Source: Hydrogenothermaceae bacterium
Lineage (GTDB): Bacteria; Aquificota; Aquificia; Aquificales; Hydrogenothermaceae
DNA length: 10,630 nucleotides
Direction of reading: 5' to 3'
Assembly: GCA_015490675.1 (NCBI GenBank)
Contig: WFXI01000319.1
Location: 1 to 10,630 of the forward strand
The stretch's first letter is position 1. Every line of letters starts with the position of its first letter. The position numbers were made by a program, and so were the translations under genes. The notes below the pieces were generated by a model. The model saw nothing but the letters and a program-made list of their open reading frames with translations, searched no databases and was not told where the DNA came from. This document shows positions 1 to 6,114 of the stretch, piece by piece.

Positions 1-243
1 ACCTTTTACAGAAGCCCAGTTTTGAGAACGAGGATTTAATTTATCAAAAGGAAGGTCAAAAAACCTATTGAAGGCCATTCCAGCAGTTCTACCTGCAACT
101 AAAGCTATAATTATCCAAAACAATTTTTCAATTTCTGGTAAACCTTTATATACAATAAAAACGGAAGCTATAGCAAAAGGGAGAGCAAATATTGTATGTT
201 CAAACTTTACAAGTTCAGCGTAAATTTTTAATTTTCTTATCAT
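1..243 (-). CDS. ubiA: UbiA-family aromatic prenyltransferase, N-terminal 81 residues (cut by window edge)
   Basis: I translated this frame by hand from the ATG at 243-241; it stays open to the left edge, so the C-terminal part is missing. Residues 59-73 read NRFFDLPFDKLNPRS, the UbiA signature NRxxDxxxDxxNxR, with Asp63 and Asp67 as the expected Mg-diphosphate ligands. Upstream are LVKFEHTIFALPFA, typical of 4-hydroxybenzoate-type prenyltransferases, and two hydrophobic segments at about 17-33 and 41-58. The family attaches an isoprenoid chain to an aromatic ring in the membrane for quinone synthesis. Whether this one is UbiA proper or MqnP of the futalosine menaquinone route cannot be told from the fragment; MqnP would fit an Aquificota host. 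Its ATG overlaps the stop of the upstream gene (ATGA), so translation is probably coupled. Confidence 0.88.
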   Translation of the reverse strand, partial: MIRKLKIYAELVKFEHTIFALPFAIASVFIVYKGLPEIEKLFWIIIALVAGRTAGMAFNRFFDLPFDKLNPRSQNWASVKG

Positions 244-1205
244 TTATTTTTAAACTCAACTTTAAATTCTATTTTTTTTGCTAATTTGTTGATAAATTCA
301 TCACTGGTTTTCTCTTTGTTAGCTATTACTATTGCTAATAAATCTTGAACAGATAAATCTTCTTTATTTTTTAATTCTACTTCTATTTTCCCTTTTTTAT
401 TCTCAATAAAATAAGCTATAGCTTCGAGGAATTCCTTTGCATTTTCATTTTTTTCTTTTTGAAGTTCTCTTTCTATATCTTTCAATATTTCTTTCCTTAA
501 AGCCTCTTTATCCTTACCTGTTTGTTTAGCTAACTCATCTAATAAAACTTCAGAAAAACCTTTCTCTTCATATTCAAATTCTATATACTTTGGGACTATA
601 GCCATTACTTTACTTATTAGTAACATAAAATCTTCATCTCTTAAAAGGAAAGGATAGCTATTCCCATATTTATATGTTGCTGTATTTAAAAGTAATTTTC
701 TGTAGATTTTAGCTATGAGAGGAAATATTTTCCTGTCGAAATTATCTAACTTCATTTCATATTTAACATTAAAATAACCTTTTACATTAGTTTCATTTTT
801 TACCTCCAATTCTTCATCTTCGAGTTTTGCTAATAGTGAATAATCCTGTTGAACTATTTTATCTCCAAACTTCGATTTTGAATTTTTAACCCTAAAAGCG
901 AAAGTAAATCCTTTTTTTAGTTCTTCAAATTTAATTCTAATTTCTTCAGCAGTAAATTCATCACCTTTAAAATCTGGTATTTTAGGTTTGACATTAACGC
1001 CTTTTAATATATATTCTCTAGAGAATGGGTCATAATCAAAGCTTTCTACATCAACATTATAAAACTCCCCAAAAGTGGTTTTTTCCATAAATTCCCTAAA
1101 ACCTTTTTCAACCTTTTTTGCTCCATAGATTTTTATCCCTATGTATCCCAATAAAATTAGAGCTACAACAATAATTACTGATACAGAAATTAATTTTTTA
1201 TTCAT
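240..1205 (-). CDS. Membrane-anchored protein of unknown function (DUF945-like layout)
   Basis: I do not recognise this 321-residue protein by a firm motif. Residues 1-4 are MNKK, followed by one hydrophobic helix at about 5-27, and the rest is soluble and very rich in Lys and Glu. This suggests an N-terminal anchor or uncleaved signal with the body outside the cytoplasm. After the helix comes GAKKVEKGFREFMEK, then beta-like stretches (YNVDVESFDYDPFSREYIL, residues 49-67), a helical middle part with many charged residues, and a C-terminal beta-helix-beta stretch. This order resembles the DUF945/YdgA family, but that is an impression of layout and not a match. It is the middle gene of an operon, overlapping by ATGA both the phosphatase gene before it and the prenyltransferase gene after it. 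Confidence 0.72.
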   Translation of the reverse strand: MNKKLISVSVIIVVALILLGYIGIKIYGAKKVEKGFREFMEKTTFGEFYNVDVESFDYDPFSREYILKGVNVKPKIPDFKGDEFTAEEIRIKFEELKKGFTFAFRVKNSKSKFGDKIVQQDYSLLAKLEDEELEVKNETNVKGYFNVKYEMKLDNFDRKIFPLIAKIYRKLLLNTATYKYGNSYPFLLRDEDFMLLISKVMAIVPKYIEFEYEEKGFSEVLLDELAKQTGKDKEALRKEILKDIERELQKEKNENAKEFLEAIAYFIENKKGKIEVELKNKEDLSVQDLLAIVIANKEKTSDEFINKLAKKIEFKVEFKNK

Positions 1206-1981
1206 AATATTCCCCCTAGAATTATTTCCCTTAAAGAATCCACTATATAATCTGGCTTAAAATCTTCAGGTATATCTTCCTTCTTATACTTACCTGTAGT
1301 TATAAATATAGTTTTTAATCCAAGTTTTGAAAATGGTATTAAATCTGTAAATATGTCATCACTAATTACTGCTAGATTAGATATATTTTTAAAATCTTTA
1401 AATAACTGCTTGTTGTATTCTTCACTATTTTTACCAAAGTGTATCCAGTTTGTTTTAGTAGCATAAGCAAGCATTTGAGCAACTGACCCCACCCCAGGGA
1501 AAACAAGCCCATCATCATCTTTTGTTATTAAGTTTGCATTTAAAGCTAAAATTTTAGCTCCATTTTGTTTTACTGCAGAAGTAGCTATTTTAAGTTTTTC
1601 AAAATTTAAACTTTTATCTTGCCCTATCACAACTACATCAACATCAGGATTATTTTTTATGTTAAAAGCTTGATTTTCGAAAAATTTAACTAGCTCATCT
1701 GAACCAATAACAAAAATATCTTTTATATTATTATTTTTCATATACCTTGGAGCTACAAACAAGGGAGTTATAAGAGAGTTTTCTCTAATACCTATTCCAT
1801 TTTTTCTTAATTTTTTTTCAAGATTTTCAGGAGAATATAAAGTATTATTCGTAGCTATTTTATAAGGGATATTTTTCTCATTTAGATAATCAATAAAGTA
1901 TCCAGCATCTTCAAAGGGAGTCAAAGCTTTATCTTTTGTTAAAACCCCATCTAAATCTATAATAAGACTGTCTATTTTCAT
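1202..1981 (-). CDS. HAD superfamily hydrolase, subfamily IIA (NagD/PGP-like phosphatase)
   Basis: This is a 259-residue cytoplasmic hydrolase. HAD motif I is IIDLDGVL at 7-14, with nucleophile Asp9 and acid/base Asp11. Motif II is ATNNT at 43-47, motif III is Lys184 in HFGKNSEEY, and motif IV is VISDDIFTDL at 205-214, with Asp208/Asp209 and Asp213 as Mg ligands. The ATNN motif and the large cap between motifs II and III (about 70-180) are typical of class IIA (NagD, p-nitrophenyl phosphatase, phosphoglycolate phosphatase-like). The physiological substrate cannot be read from the sequence. The gene is first in the leftward operon; AAAGGT lies just upstream of the ATG, and its TGA overlaps the next ATG. 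A role linked to the prenyltransferase two genes on is possible but unproven. Confidence 0.87.
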   Translation of the reverse strand: MKIDSLIIDLDGVLTKDKALTPFEDAGYFIDYLNEKNIPYKIATNNTLYSPENLEKKLRKNGIGIRENSLITPLFVAPRYMKNNNIKDIFVIGSDELVKFFENQAFNIKNNPDVDVVVIGQDKSLNFEKLKIATSAVKQNGAKILALNANLITKDDDGLVFPGVGSVAQMLAYATKTNWIHFGKNSEEYNKQLFKDFKNISNLAVISDDIFTDLIPFSKLGLKTIFITTGKYKKEDIPEDFKPDYIVDSLREIILGGIL

Positions 1982-2022
1982 CTAGATACCTTTAGGACTT
2001 GCTTTTTTTAGATTATTCTACC

Positions 2023-2028
2023 ATTATA
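2023..2028 (-). promoter_or_regulatory. Candidate -10 box for the HAD-unknown-UbiA operon
   Basis: On the minus strand these bases read TATAAT, a perfect sigma-70 -10 hexamer, about 42 bases before the phosphatase ATG. No good -35 hexamer stands 16-18 bases upstream, so the call rests on the -10 box and its place in the divergent 1982-2101 gap. The plus-strand gene at 2102 has only a weak TATACA (2064-2069) in the same gap. Confidence 0.35.
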
Positions 2029-2101
2029 TAAGCAAATTCATAAAACTACTTCGTATTTTGATATATACATAACTTTGAAAGTTTACTTGAGGTAAGAAAA
2101 A

Positions 2102-3466
2102 ATGGCTAATCATATAGATATTTTTAAATTGTTAAAAACTCCTCAAGAAAAATCTATAAGAATTGTAGATAAAGATGAATTTAAAATAAATATGTTATCA
2201 CTAGAAAGTATGCATTCATTTGATTTTATAAAAACAGAAGACAAAGATGAACCTATAAAATCTTATGTGAAAATTGTTGAAGATAGTATAGAAAAATACA
2301 GAGCAAAGCAAAACGAAGTTTTTGAGGGATACTTATATCAAGACTGTGTAAATCAGATAGCTAACACTTTAGCTCCACATTTTACAATAAGCAAAAACAT
2401 TGGAATAAGCATTACAACAGACAGAATCAACTTTATGCCTAAAAATATATTAGAAACTGTTAGTTTAGGATTATCGTTAGGATACATAGATTTATCATAT
2501 CAAGATGTAACAAAAGATAAGCTAATTTCTATTTATGAAGAAATAAAAGATGAGCCAATAGAAATATATTTTTATAACTACTGGGATATAAATGAATATA
2601 ACATTTTCGTTAATAGAGAAGACTGGGAATTAGAGTATTTTGATGTTAAATATAGAGAGACAAAATTAGGAAGTCTTTGGGAAGATTTAAACAGACTATA
2701 TACTTACTTTGCAACAGCAGGCACAGCACACAGAAAATATAATGCAGTTGTATTTATAGAAAGTCCTATAACAAGGAGAATTAAAGAAATTTGGCAAGAT
2801 TTTAAAGAAAATTTCAAACATAATCCTATTATTAGTGATTATTTAGATGTTCAGTTAGATATAGATTTTAAAAGTAAAAACATAGCTATCCGTATTACTG
2901 ATGAAAATATTAGAAAATTCTTCCTTCACGATGTTAAAGAAAGAAGAGTTAAAGACTGGGAAGACTTAAGATTTAGCTTCTATAAAGCCCAAGATTTTAT
3001 CTTTGACTATTTAATACATCATCCATTTAACCAAAGATTCAAAATTGTAGAAAAAATAAACCAGCTTATATCAGAAAAAGCCCTATTCTATAAAATAGAG
3101 AGTAATGAACTGGGAATGGCATTTGAAACACCAAGAGAAGATTTTAAACTTATCCAGAGTTTACAAAATATAGAGTTTTTTGATGAGATGAAAATTTACC
3201 AGTATGGAGAACTAAATTTATTTTTTGTGATGGCAATTAGTAAAAAAAGAGGGCTAAATTTTGGAGCATTCTTTATTGATTTAACAGAGGAAGATATAAA
3301 AGCAGTTAAATTTCTAAACGAAAAGTATTTATACCTTATAAACAACATTGTAGAAGTAAAAGACAGTTTTTTAAATTTTGAAGACAATCAAATGATACCA
3401 TCAATAAAACCAGGAAGACTTGCTCTTGAAATTATGCAAAAAAGTAGTAGAGTGAGGAAAATATGA
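2102..3466 (+). CDS. Uncharacterised cytoplasmic protein, translationally coupled to hemH
   Basis: I do not recognise this 454-residue protein. It has no signal peptide, no membrane helix and no obvious catalytic or metal-binding motif. It is rich in Asp, Glu, Lys, Phe and Tyr, with alternating helical and beta-like stretches, which suggests a folded soluble protein of more than one domain. The sequence around residues 205-235 (TAGTAHRKYNAVVFIESPITRR) and the C-terminal region after about 330, ending in a basic tail (SSRVRKI), stand out. The start is supported by TGAGGT at 2088-2093, eight bases before the ATG. The stop overlaps the hemH start as ATGA (3463-3466), so the two are probably made from one mRNA with coupled translation. 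That hints at, but does not prove, a link with haem synthesis. Base composition is like that of its neighbours, so there is no sign of recent transfer. Confidence 0.85.
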   Translation: MANHIDIFKLLKTPQEKSIRIVDKDEFKINMLSLESMHSFDFIKTEDKDEPIKSYVKIVEDSIEKYRAKQNEVFEGYLYQDCVNQIANTLAPHFTISKNIGISITTDRINFMPKNILETVSLGLSLGYIDLSYQDVTKDKLISIYEEIKDEPIEIYFYNYWDINEYNIFVNREDWELEYFDVKYRETKLGSLWEDLNRLYTYFATAGTAHRKYNAVVFIESPITRRIKEIWQDFKENFKHNPIISDYLDVQLDIDFKSKNIAIRITDENIRKFFLHDVKERRVKDWEDLRFSFYKAQDFIFDYLIHHPFNQRFKIVEKINQLISEKALFYKIESNELGMAFETPREDFKLIQSLQNIEFFDEMKIYQYGELNLFFVMAISKKRGLNFGAFFIDLTEEDIKAVKFLNEKYLYLINNIVEVKDSFLNFEDNQMIPSIKPGRLALEIMQKSSRVRKI

Positions 3467-4401
3467 AAAAAATCGGTGTAATTTTAATGAATATGGGAGG
3501 GCCTGATAGTTTAGACGCTATTCAGCCCTTTTTATACAACCTATTTTCTGACCACGATATAATACAAATCCCTAGATTAATTCAAAAGCCAGTTGCTTAC
3601 CTAATTTCAAAGATAAGAGCTAAAAAAACAAGAGAATATTATGAATATATGGGAGGAAAATCTCCTCAAAAGGAGCAAACACTGGCTCAAGCAAATGCTC
3701 TGCAAGAGGCTCTAGGAGATAAATACAAAGTTGTAGTTGCAATGAGATACTGGCACCCTTTTACAGATGAAGCTTTAGAAGAACTATTTAAAGATGAAAT
3801 AGAAAAAATAATTTTATTACCGTTATATCCACAATACAGCAAAACAACTACTGGTTCATCATTTAATGAATTTTTCAGGCAGTATAAAAAATTTGGTAAA
3901 AATATTCCAGTTATAAAAATAAACGACTTTCACGACCATCCAACATATATAAAAGCAATGGTAGAAAATATAAAAGAAAATCTTCCACAAAATTATCAAG
4001 ATTATTTCTTTTTATTTTCTGCTCATTCTTTACCAGAAAAGGTTATTTTAGAAGGGGACCCATATAAAGACCAAACGGAAAAAACTGTAAAGTTAATAAT
4101 GGAGCATTTCCCAGATGTGAAATATAAACTAGCTTATCAAAGTAAAATAGGACCTGTAAAATGGCTAGAACCTATGACTGAAAATCTAATAAAAGAATTA
4201 GCACAAAAAGGTATAAAAAATTTAGTAGTTATTCCTGTTTCATTTGTTTCGGAGCACTCAGAAACTTTATATGAGCTAGATTATCAATATGGAAATTTAG
4301 CAAAAGAGTTAGGAATAAAAAACTATATAAGGATTCCTACATTAAAAACTCATCCACTATTTATTCAAGCATTAAGGGAAATTGTGCTATCCAGTACATA
4401 A
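3463..4401 (+). CDS. hemH: Ferrochelatase
   Basis: This protein of 312 residues has the usual length for a bacterial ferrochelatase, which inserts Fe(II) into a porphyrin at the end of haem synthesis. Visible signatures are LMNMGGPDS near the N-terminus, the MGGKSPQKEQT loop at 63-73, LLPLYPQYSKTTTGSS at 118-133, FSAHSLPEK at 185-193 with catalytic His188, YQSKIGPVKWLEP at 225-237, and VSFVSEHSETLYELD at 259-273, in which Glu267 matches the conserved active-site Glu. There is no C-terminal membrane anchor and no Cys cluster for an iron-sulfur centre. From sequence alone I cannot say whether the natural substrate is protoporphyrin IX or coproporphyrin III. The start overlaps the stop of the upstream unknown gene; GAGG at 3454-3457 can serve as its ribosome binding site. 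Confidence 0.97.
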   Translation: MKKIGVILMNMGGPDSLDAIQPFLYNLFSDHDIIQIPRLIQKPVAYLISKIRAKKTREYYEYMGGKSPQKEQTLAQANALQEALGDKYKVVVAMRYWHPFTDEALEELFKDEIEKIILLPLYPQYSKTTTGSSFNEFFRQYKKFGKNIPVIKINDFHDHPTYIKAMVENIKENLPQNYQDYFFLFSAHSLPEKVILEGDPYKDQTEKTVKLIMEHFPDVKYKLAYQSKIGPVKWLEPMTENLIKELAQKGIKNLVVIPVSFVSEHSETLYELDYQYGNLAKELGIKNYIRIPTLKTHPLFIQALREIVLSST

Positions 4402-4408
4402 ATTTTTA

Positions 4409-4425
4409 AAATCCTCAAAGGATTT
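4409..4425 (+). terminator. Short hairpin after hemH (weak terminator candidate)
   Basis: A perfect 7-base inverted repeat, AAATCCT and AGGATTT, with loop CAA, begins eight bases after the hemH stop codon. It is AT-rich and lacks a T tract after the stem, so it may end or protect the hemH mRNA 3' end rather than act as a strong intrinsic terminator. Confidence 0.3.
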
Positions 4426-4466
4426 ACTAAGATTAATATTGAGTAAATTTACAAAATTTGCAATAG

Positions 4467-4493
4467 AAATAAAATGAGGGGAAATTCCCCTCA
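4467..4493 (-). terminator. Intrinsic terminator of the rplI end of the leftward cluster
   Basis: Read on the minus strand, TGAGGGGA, loop ATT, TCCCCTCA forms an 8-bp GC-rich stem (4475-4482 with 4486-4493), followed at once by TTTTATTT (4474-4467). It begins about 14 bases after the rplI stop. The plus-strand side of the stem has no T run, so it works in the leftward direction only. Confidence 0.85.
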
Positions 4494-4506
4494 ATATAGA
4501 AAAAGT

Positions 4507-4965
4507 TTAAGCTGTTTCTTCTTCTGGAATTACATTAACTTTGATTTTTGCTGAAACTTCAGGATGAAGTCTAATAACTACATTAAAAGTTCCCATTGCT
4601 CTAATTGGATTTCTAAGCATAATTTTTTTCTTTTCTATTTCAACTCCTGCCTTTTCCTTTATAGCCTCTGCAATATCTGTTGAAGATACAGAACCATACA
4701 TTTTTCCAGTAGGTCCAACAGGTCTTTTAATTTCTAGCTCTAAACCATCTATTTTTTGAGCCACTTCTTGAGCTTTCTCTTTTTCTCTTTCTAACTTTCT
4801 TTGTTTTTGCCTTAATATATCTTGAACATGCTTAACATAGTTTTCTGTTGCAGGATAAGCCAATCCTTTTGGTATAAGGTAATTTCTAGCAAATCCAGGT
4901 TTTACATCTATAATATCACCTAAAGTTCCCCAACCTTCTACATCCTTAACAAGTATAACCTTCAT
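4507..4965 (-). CDS. rplI: 50S ribosomal protein L9 (bL9)
   Basis: This 152-residue protein has the full bL9 layout. The N-terminal RNA-binding domain is MKVILVKDVEGWG at 1-13 plus the GFARNYLIPKGLAYPAT signature at 24-40. A long charged connecting helix spans about 41-75. The C-terminal domain contains GPTGKMYGSVSSTDIAEAI at 84-102. The protein binds 23S rRNA near the base of the L1 stalk and its far domain reaches out from the ribosome. It is the last gene of the cluster, just before the terminator at 4467-4493. Its AAGGAGG overlaps the rpsR stop (TAAGGAGG at 4983-4976), so ribosomes ending S18 stop on the L9 ribosome binding site. Confidence 0.98.
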   Translation of the reverse strand: MKVILVKDVEGWGTLGDIIDVKPGFARNYLIPKGLAYPATENYVKHVQDILRQKQRKLEREKEKAQEVAQKIDGLELEIKRPVGPTGKMYGSVSSTDIAEAIKEKAGVEIEKKKIMLRNPIRAMGTFNVVIRLHPEVSAKIKVNVIPEEETA

Positions 4966-4980
4966 CTACTTTCAACCTCC

Positions 4981-5241
4981 TTACATAATTACATATGGTA
5001 GAAGTGCTAACTGTCTAGCTTTTTTGATTTCTCTGGCAAGCTTTCTTTGATGTTTTCCACAAGTTCCTGAAATTCTCCTTGGAACAATTTTTCCTCTTTC
5101 AGAAATAAACTGCTTTAACATTTCTAAATCTTTGTAATTAGGTTCTTTTCTTTCTGCACAGAATTTGCAGTATTTTTTTCTTTTTTGGAAAAATGGTTTT
5201 TGCTGTGTTTGTTGTTGTGCCTGTTGATTATTATCTGCCAA
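4981..5241 (-). CDS. rpsR: 30S ribosomal protein S18 (bS18), TTG start, zinc-ligand form
   Basis: This is an 86-residue S18. The core from about residue 17 includes GKIVPRRISGTCGKHQRKLAREIKKARQLALLPY (50-83), which binds 16S rRNA and S6. Cys25-x2-Cys28 and Cys61-x2-His64 make a likely zinc site; S18 is known to exist in Cys-containing and Cys-free versions and this is the former. Residues 3-14 are a Gln/Asn-rich run that looks disordered. The start codon is TTG (5241-5239); AAGGAGGT at 5256-5249 stands at the right distance and no better in-frame ATG exists. The gene lies 26 bases after ssb and 15 before rplI, inside the S6-SSB-S18-L9 operon. Confidence 0.96.
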   Translation of the reverse strand: MADNNQQAQQQTQQKPFFQKRKKYCKFCAERKEPNYKDLEMLKQFISERGKIVPRRISGTCGKHQRKLAREIKKARQLALLPYVIM

Positions 5242-5267
5242 TTTTATTACCTCCTTAATTTCTTAAA

Positions 5268-5696
5268 TTAAAATGGAACATCTTCATCAGTATCTAAAGC
5301 ATCATCTATTTCTTCAGGTAAATCTAAAGGGGCTTCTTCACTCATTGTAGTTGCTGATTGCTGTTGGTCTCTTGGCATACCACCTATTAGATTAACCTTG
5401 TCAGCTACAACCTTAATTTTACTTCTTTTTTCACCAGAAGAAGTTTCCCATCTATCCTGTCTTAACTGGCCTTCTACTAAAATCTGAGTTCCTTTATTTA
5501 ACTGTCTTCCCAGTCTTTCAGCTAAATTTCCAAAAGTCTCAATATCAAAGTAATAAGTTTCTTCTCTCCAGTCTTCACCAGCTTTGTATCTTCTATTCAC
5601 TGCAATTGAAAAAGTAGTAACCTGAGTTCCGCTAGGTAAAAATCTTATTTCAGGGTCTCTTGTTAATCTTCCAATAAGAAAAACTTTATTTAACAT
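5268..5696 (-). CDS. ssb: Single-stranded DNA-binding protein SSB
   Basis: This is a 142-residue SSB. The OB-fold domain covers about 1-105: MLNKVFLIGRLTRDPEIRF, then TTFSIAVNR, Trp43, YYFDIETFG at 48-56, and ILVEGQLRQDRW at 72-83. A Gln- and Asp/Glu-rich linker leads to the conserved acidic tip DEDVPF at the C-terminus, which docks partner proteins of replication and repair. The protein coats single-stranded DNA, normally as a tetramer. It sits between rpsF and rpsR, the standard bacterial arrangement. The ribosome binding site AAGGGGG overlaps the rpsF stop codon (TAAGGGGG), which implies coupling with S6 translation. Confidence 0.98.
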   Translation of the reverse strand: MLNKVFLIGRLTRDPEIRFLPSGTQVTTFSIAVNRRYKAGEDWREETYYFDIETFGNLAERLGRQLNKGTQILVEGQLRQDRWETSSGEKRSKIKVVADKVNLIGGMPRDQQQSATTMSEEAPLDLPEEIDDALDTDEDVPF

Positions 5697-5711
5697 AAGT
5701 TAAATTCCCCC

Positions 5712-6044
5712 TTAAACCTCTACAGCCTCTGCCACTTCCTCACTTTCTTTCTTTTGAGGTTTAGTTTTGAAATTTAAAAATCTAATAATATCTTCGTTTA
5801 ATCTTAAATTTCTTTCTAAGAGAACTGGAAGTTCTGAATTATCTGTATTGTAGTTTACAAGATAGTAATATGCAGAATTGAACTTTTGAATAGGATATGC
5901 AAGTTCTCTTCTTCCCCACTCTTCAAAATTATAAATCTCCCCACCATTGTTAGTAATCCAGCCTTTTACTGTTTCAACTAGATTTTTTCTTTCTTCTTCT
6001 GTTAATGTAGGCTTTAAAACAAAAACTAGCTCATAATGACGCAT
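5712..6044 (-). CDS. rpsF: 30S ribosomal protein S6 (bS6)
   Basis: This 110-residue S6 begins MRHYELVFVLKPTLTEEE and shows GGEIYNFEEWGRRELAYPIQ and the NLRLNEDIIRFL motif, followed by a short acidic tail (ESEEVAEAVEV). S6 pairs with S18 on the 16S platform. The open frame runs 16 codons further upstream to an ATG at 6092, but the ATG at 6044-6042 is the true start: it has a perfect AAGGAGGT six bases before it, and the family begins at MRxYE. The extra residues would translate that ribosome binding site and the leader hairpin. It is the first gene of the rpsF-ssb-rpsR-rplI block, 65 bases after pth. Confidence 0.97.
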   Translation of the reverse strand: MRHYELVFVLKPTLTEEERKNLVETVKGWITNNGGEIYNFEEWGRRELAYPIQKFNSAYYYLVNYNTDNSELPVLLERNLRLNEDIIRFLNFKTKPQKKESEEVAEAVEV

Positions 6045-6050
6045 ACACTT

Positions 6051-6058
6051 ACCTCCTT
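6051..6058 (-). promoter_or_regulatory. Ribosome binding site that fixes the rpsF start
   Basis: AAGGAGGT on the minus strand is the full anti-16S complement, six bases before the ATG at 6044. The upstream ATG at 6092 has no such site, so this element decides the start. Confidence 0.9.
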
Positions 6059-6063
6059 CTGGA

Positions 6064-6101
6064 TGATTTTTTATTAAATCAGCCTTCTGCAAAATGCAGA
6101 A
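6064..6101 (-). promoter_or_regulatory. rpsF leader hairpins, possible autoregulatory or stability element
   Basis: The pth-rpsF gap holds a perfect 7-bp stem TTCTGCA/TGCAGAA with loop TTT (6101-6085) and a weaker 6-bp TGATTT/AAATCA stem (6081-6064) just before the ribosome binding site. No T tract follows either stem, so they are not terminators. rpsF leaders in several phyla carry an S6:S18-binding RNA with a conserved CCG in a bulge; I see no CCG here, so this is either a diverged form or simply a 5' stabilising or processing hairpin. Confidence 0.4.
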
Positions 6102-6108
6102 AGCAAGG

Positions 6109-6114
6109 ATTATA
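6109..6114 (-). promoter_or_regulatory. Candidate internal -10 box for the rpsF block
   Basis: TATAAT on the minus strand overlaps the pth stop codon. A start about seven bases on would begin the RNA at the leader hairpin, giving a leader of roughly 57 bases. The -35 region (TGAACT at 6138-6133, 18-base spacer) is poor, so the call is tentative. Confidence 0.33.

Noticed and set aside
3196..3387. 63-codon open frame on the minus strand inside the unknown 2102-3466 gene
   Set aside because: It is antisense to a longer gene with a good ribosome binding site and hemH coupling; low-complexity Phe/Ser/Lys translation and no motif.
4402..4506. Small gene or RNA in the convergent gap after hemH
   Set aside because: It is only 105 bases, filled by two hairpins and AT-rich spacer; no open frame with a ribosome binding site was seen.
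5199..5235. Gln-rich run at the S18 N-terminus as a tandem DNA repeat
   Set aside because: It is simple Gln/Asn codon bias over about a dozen residues, common in ribosomal protein tails, with no regular repeat unit.
6045..6092. 16-codon N-terminal extension of S6 from the ATG at 6092
   Set aside because: It would translate the leader hairpin and the perfect ribosome binding site; S6 proteins begin at MRxYE, found at 6044.
6085..6101. TTCTGCA/TGCAGAA hairpin as a terminator of pth
   Set aside because: No T tract follows on the minus strand, and the downstream genes continue in the same direction.
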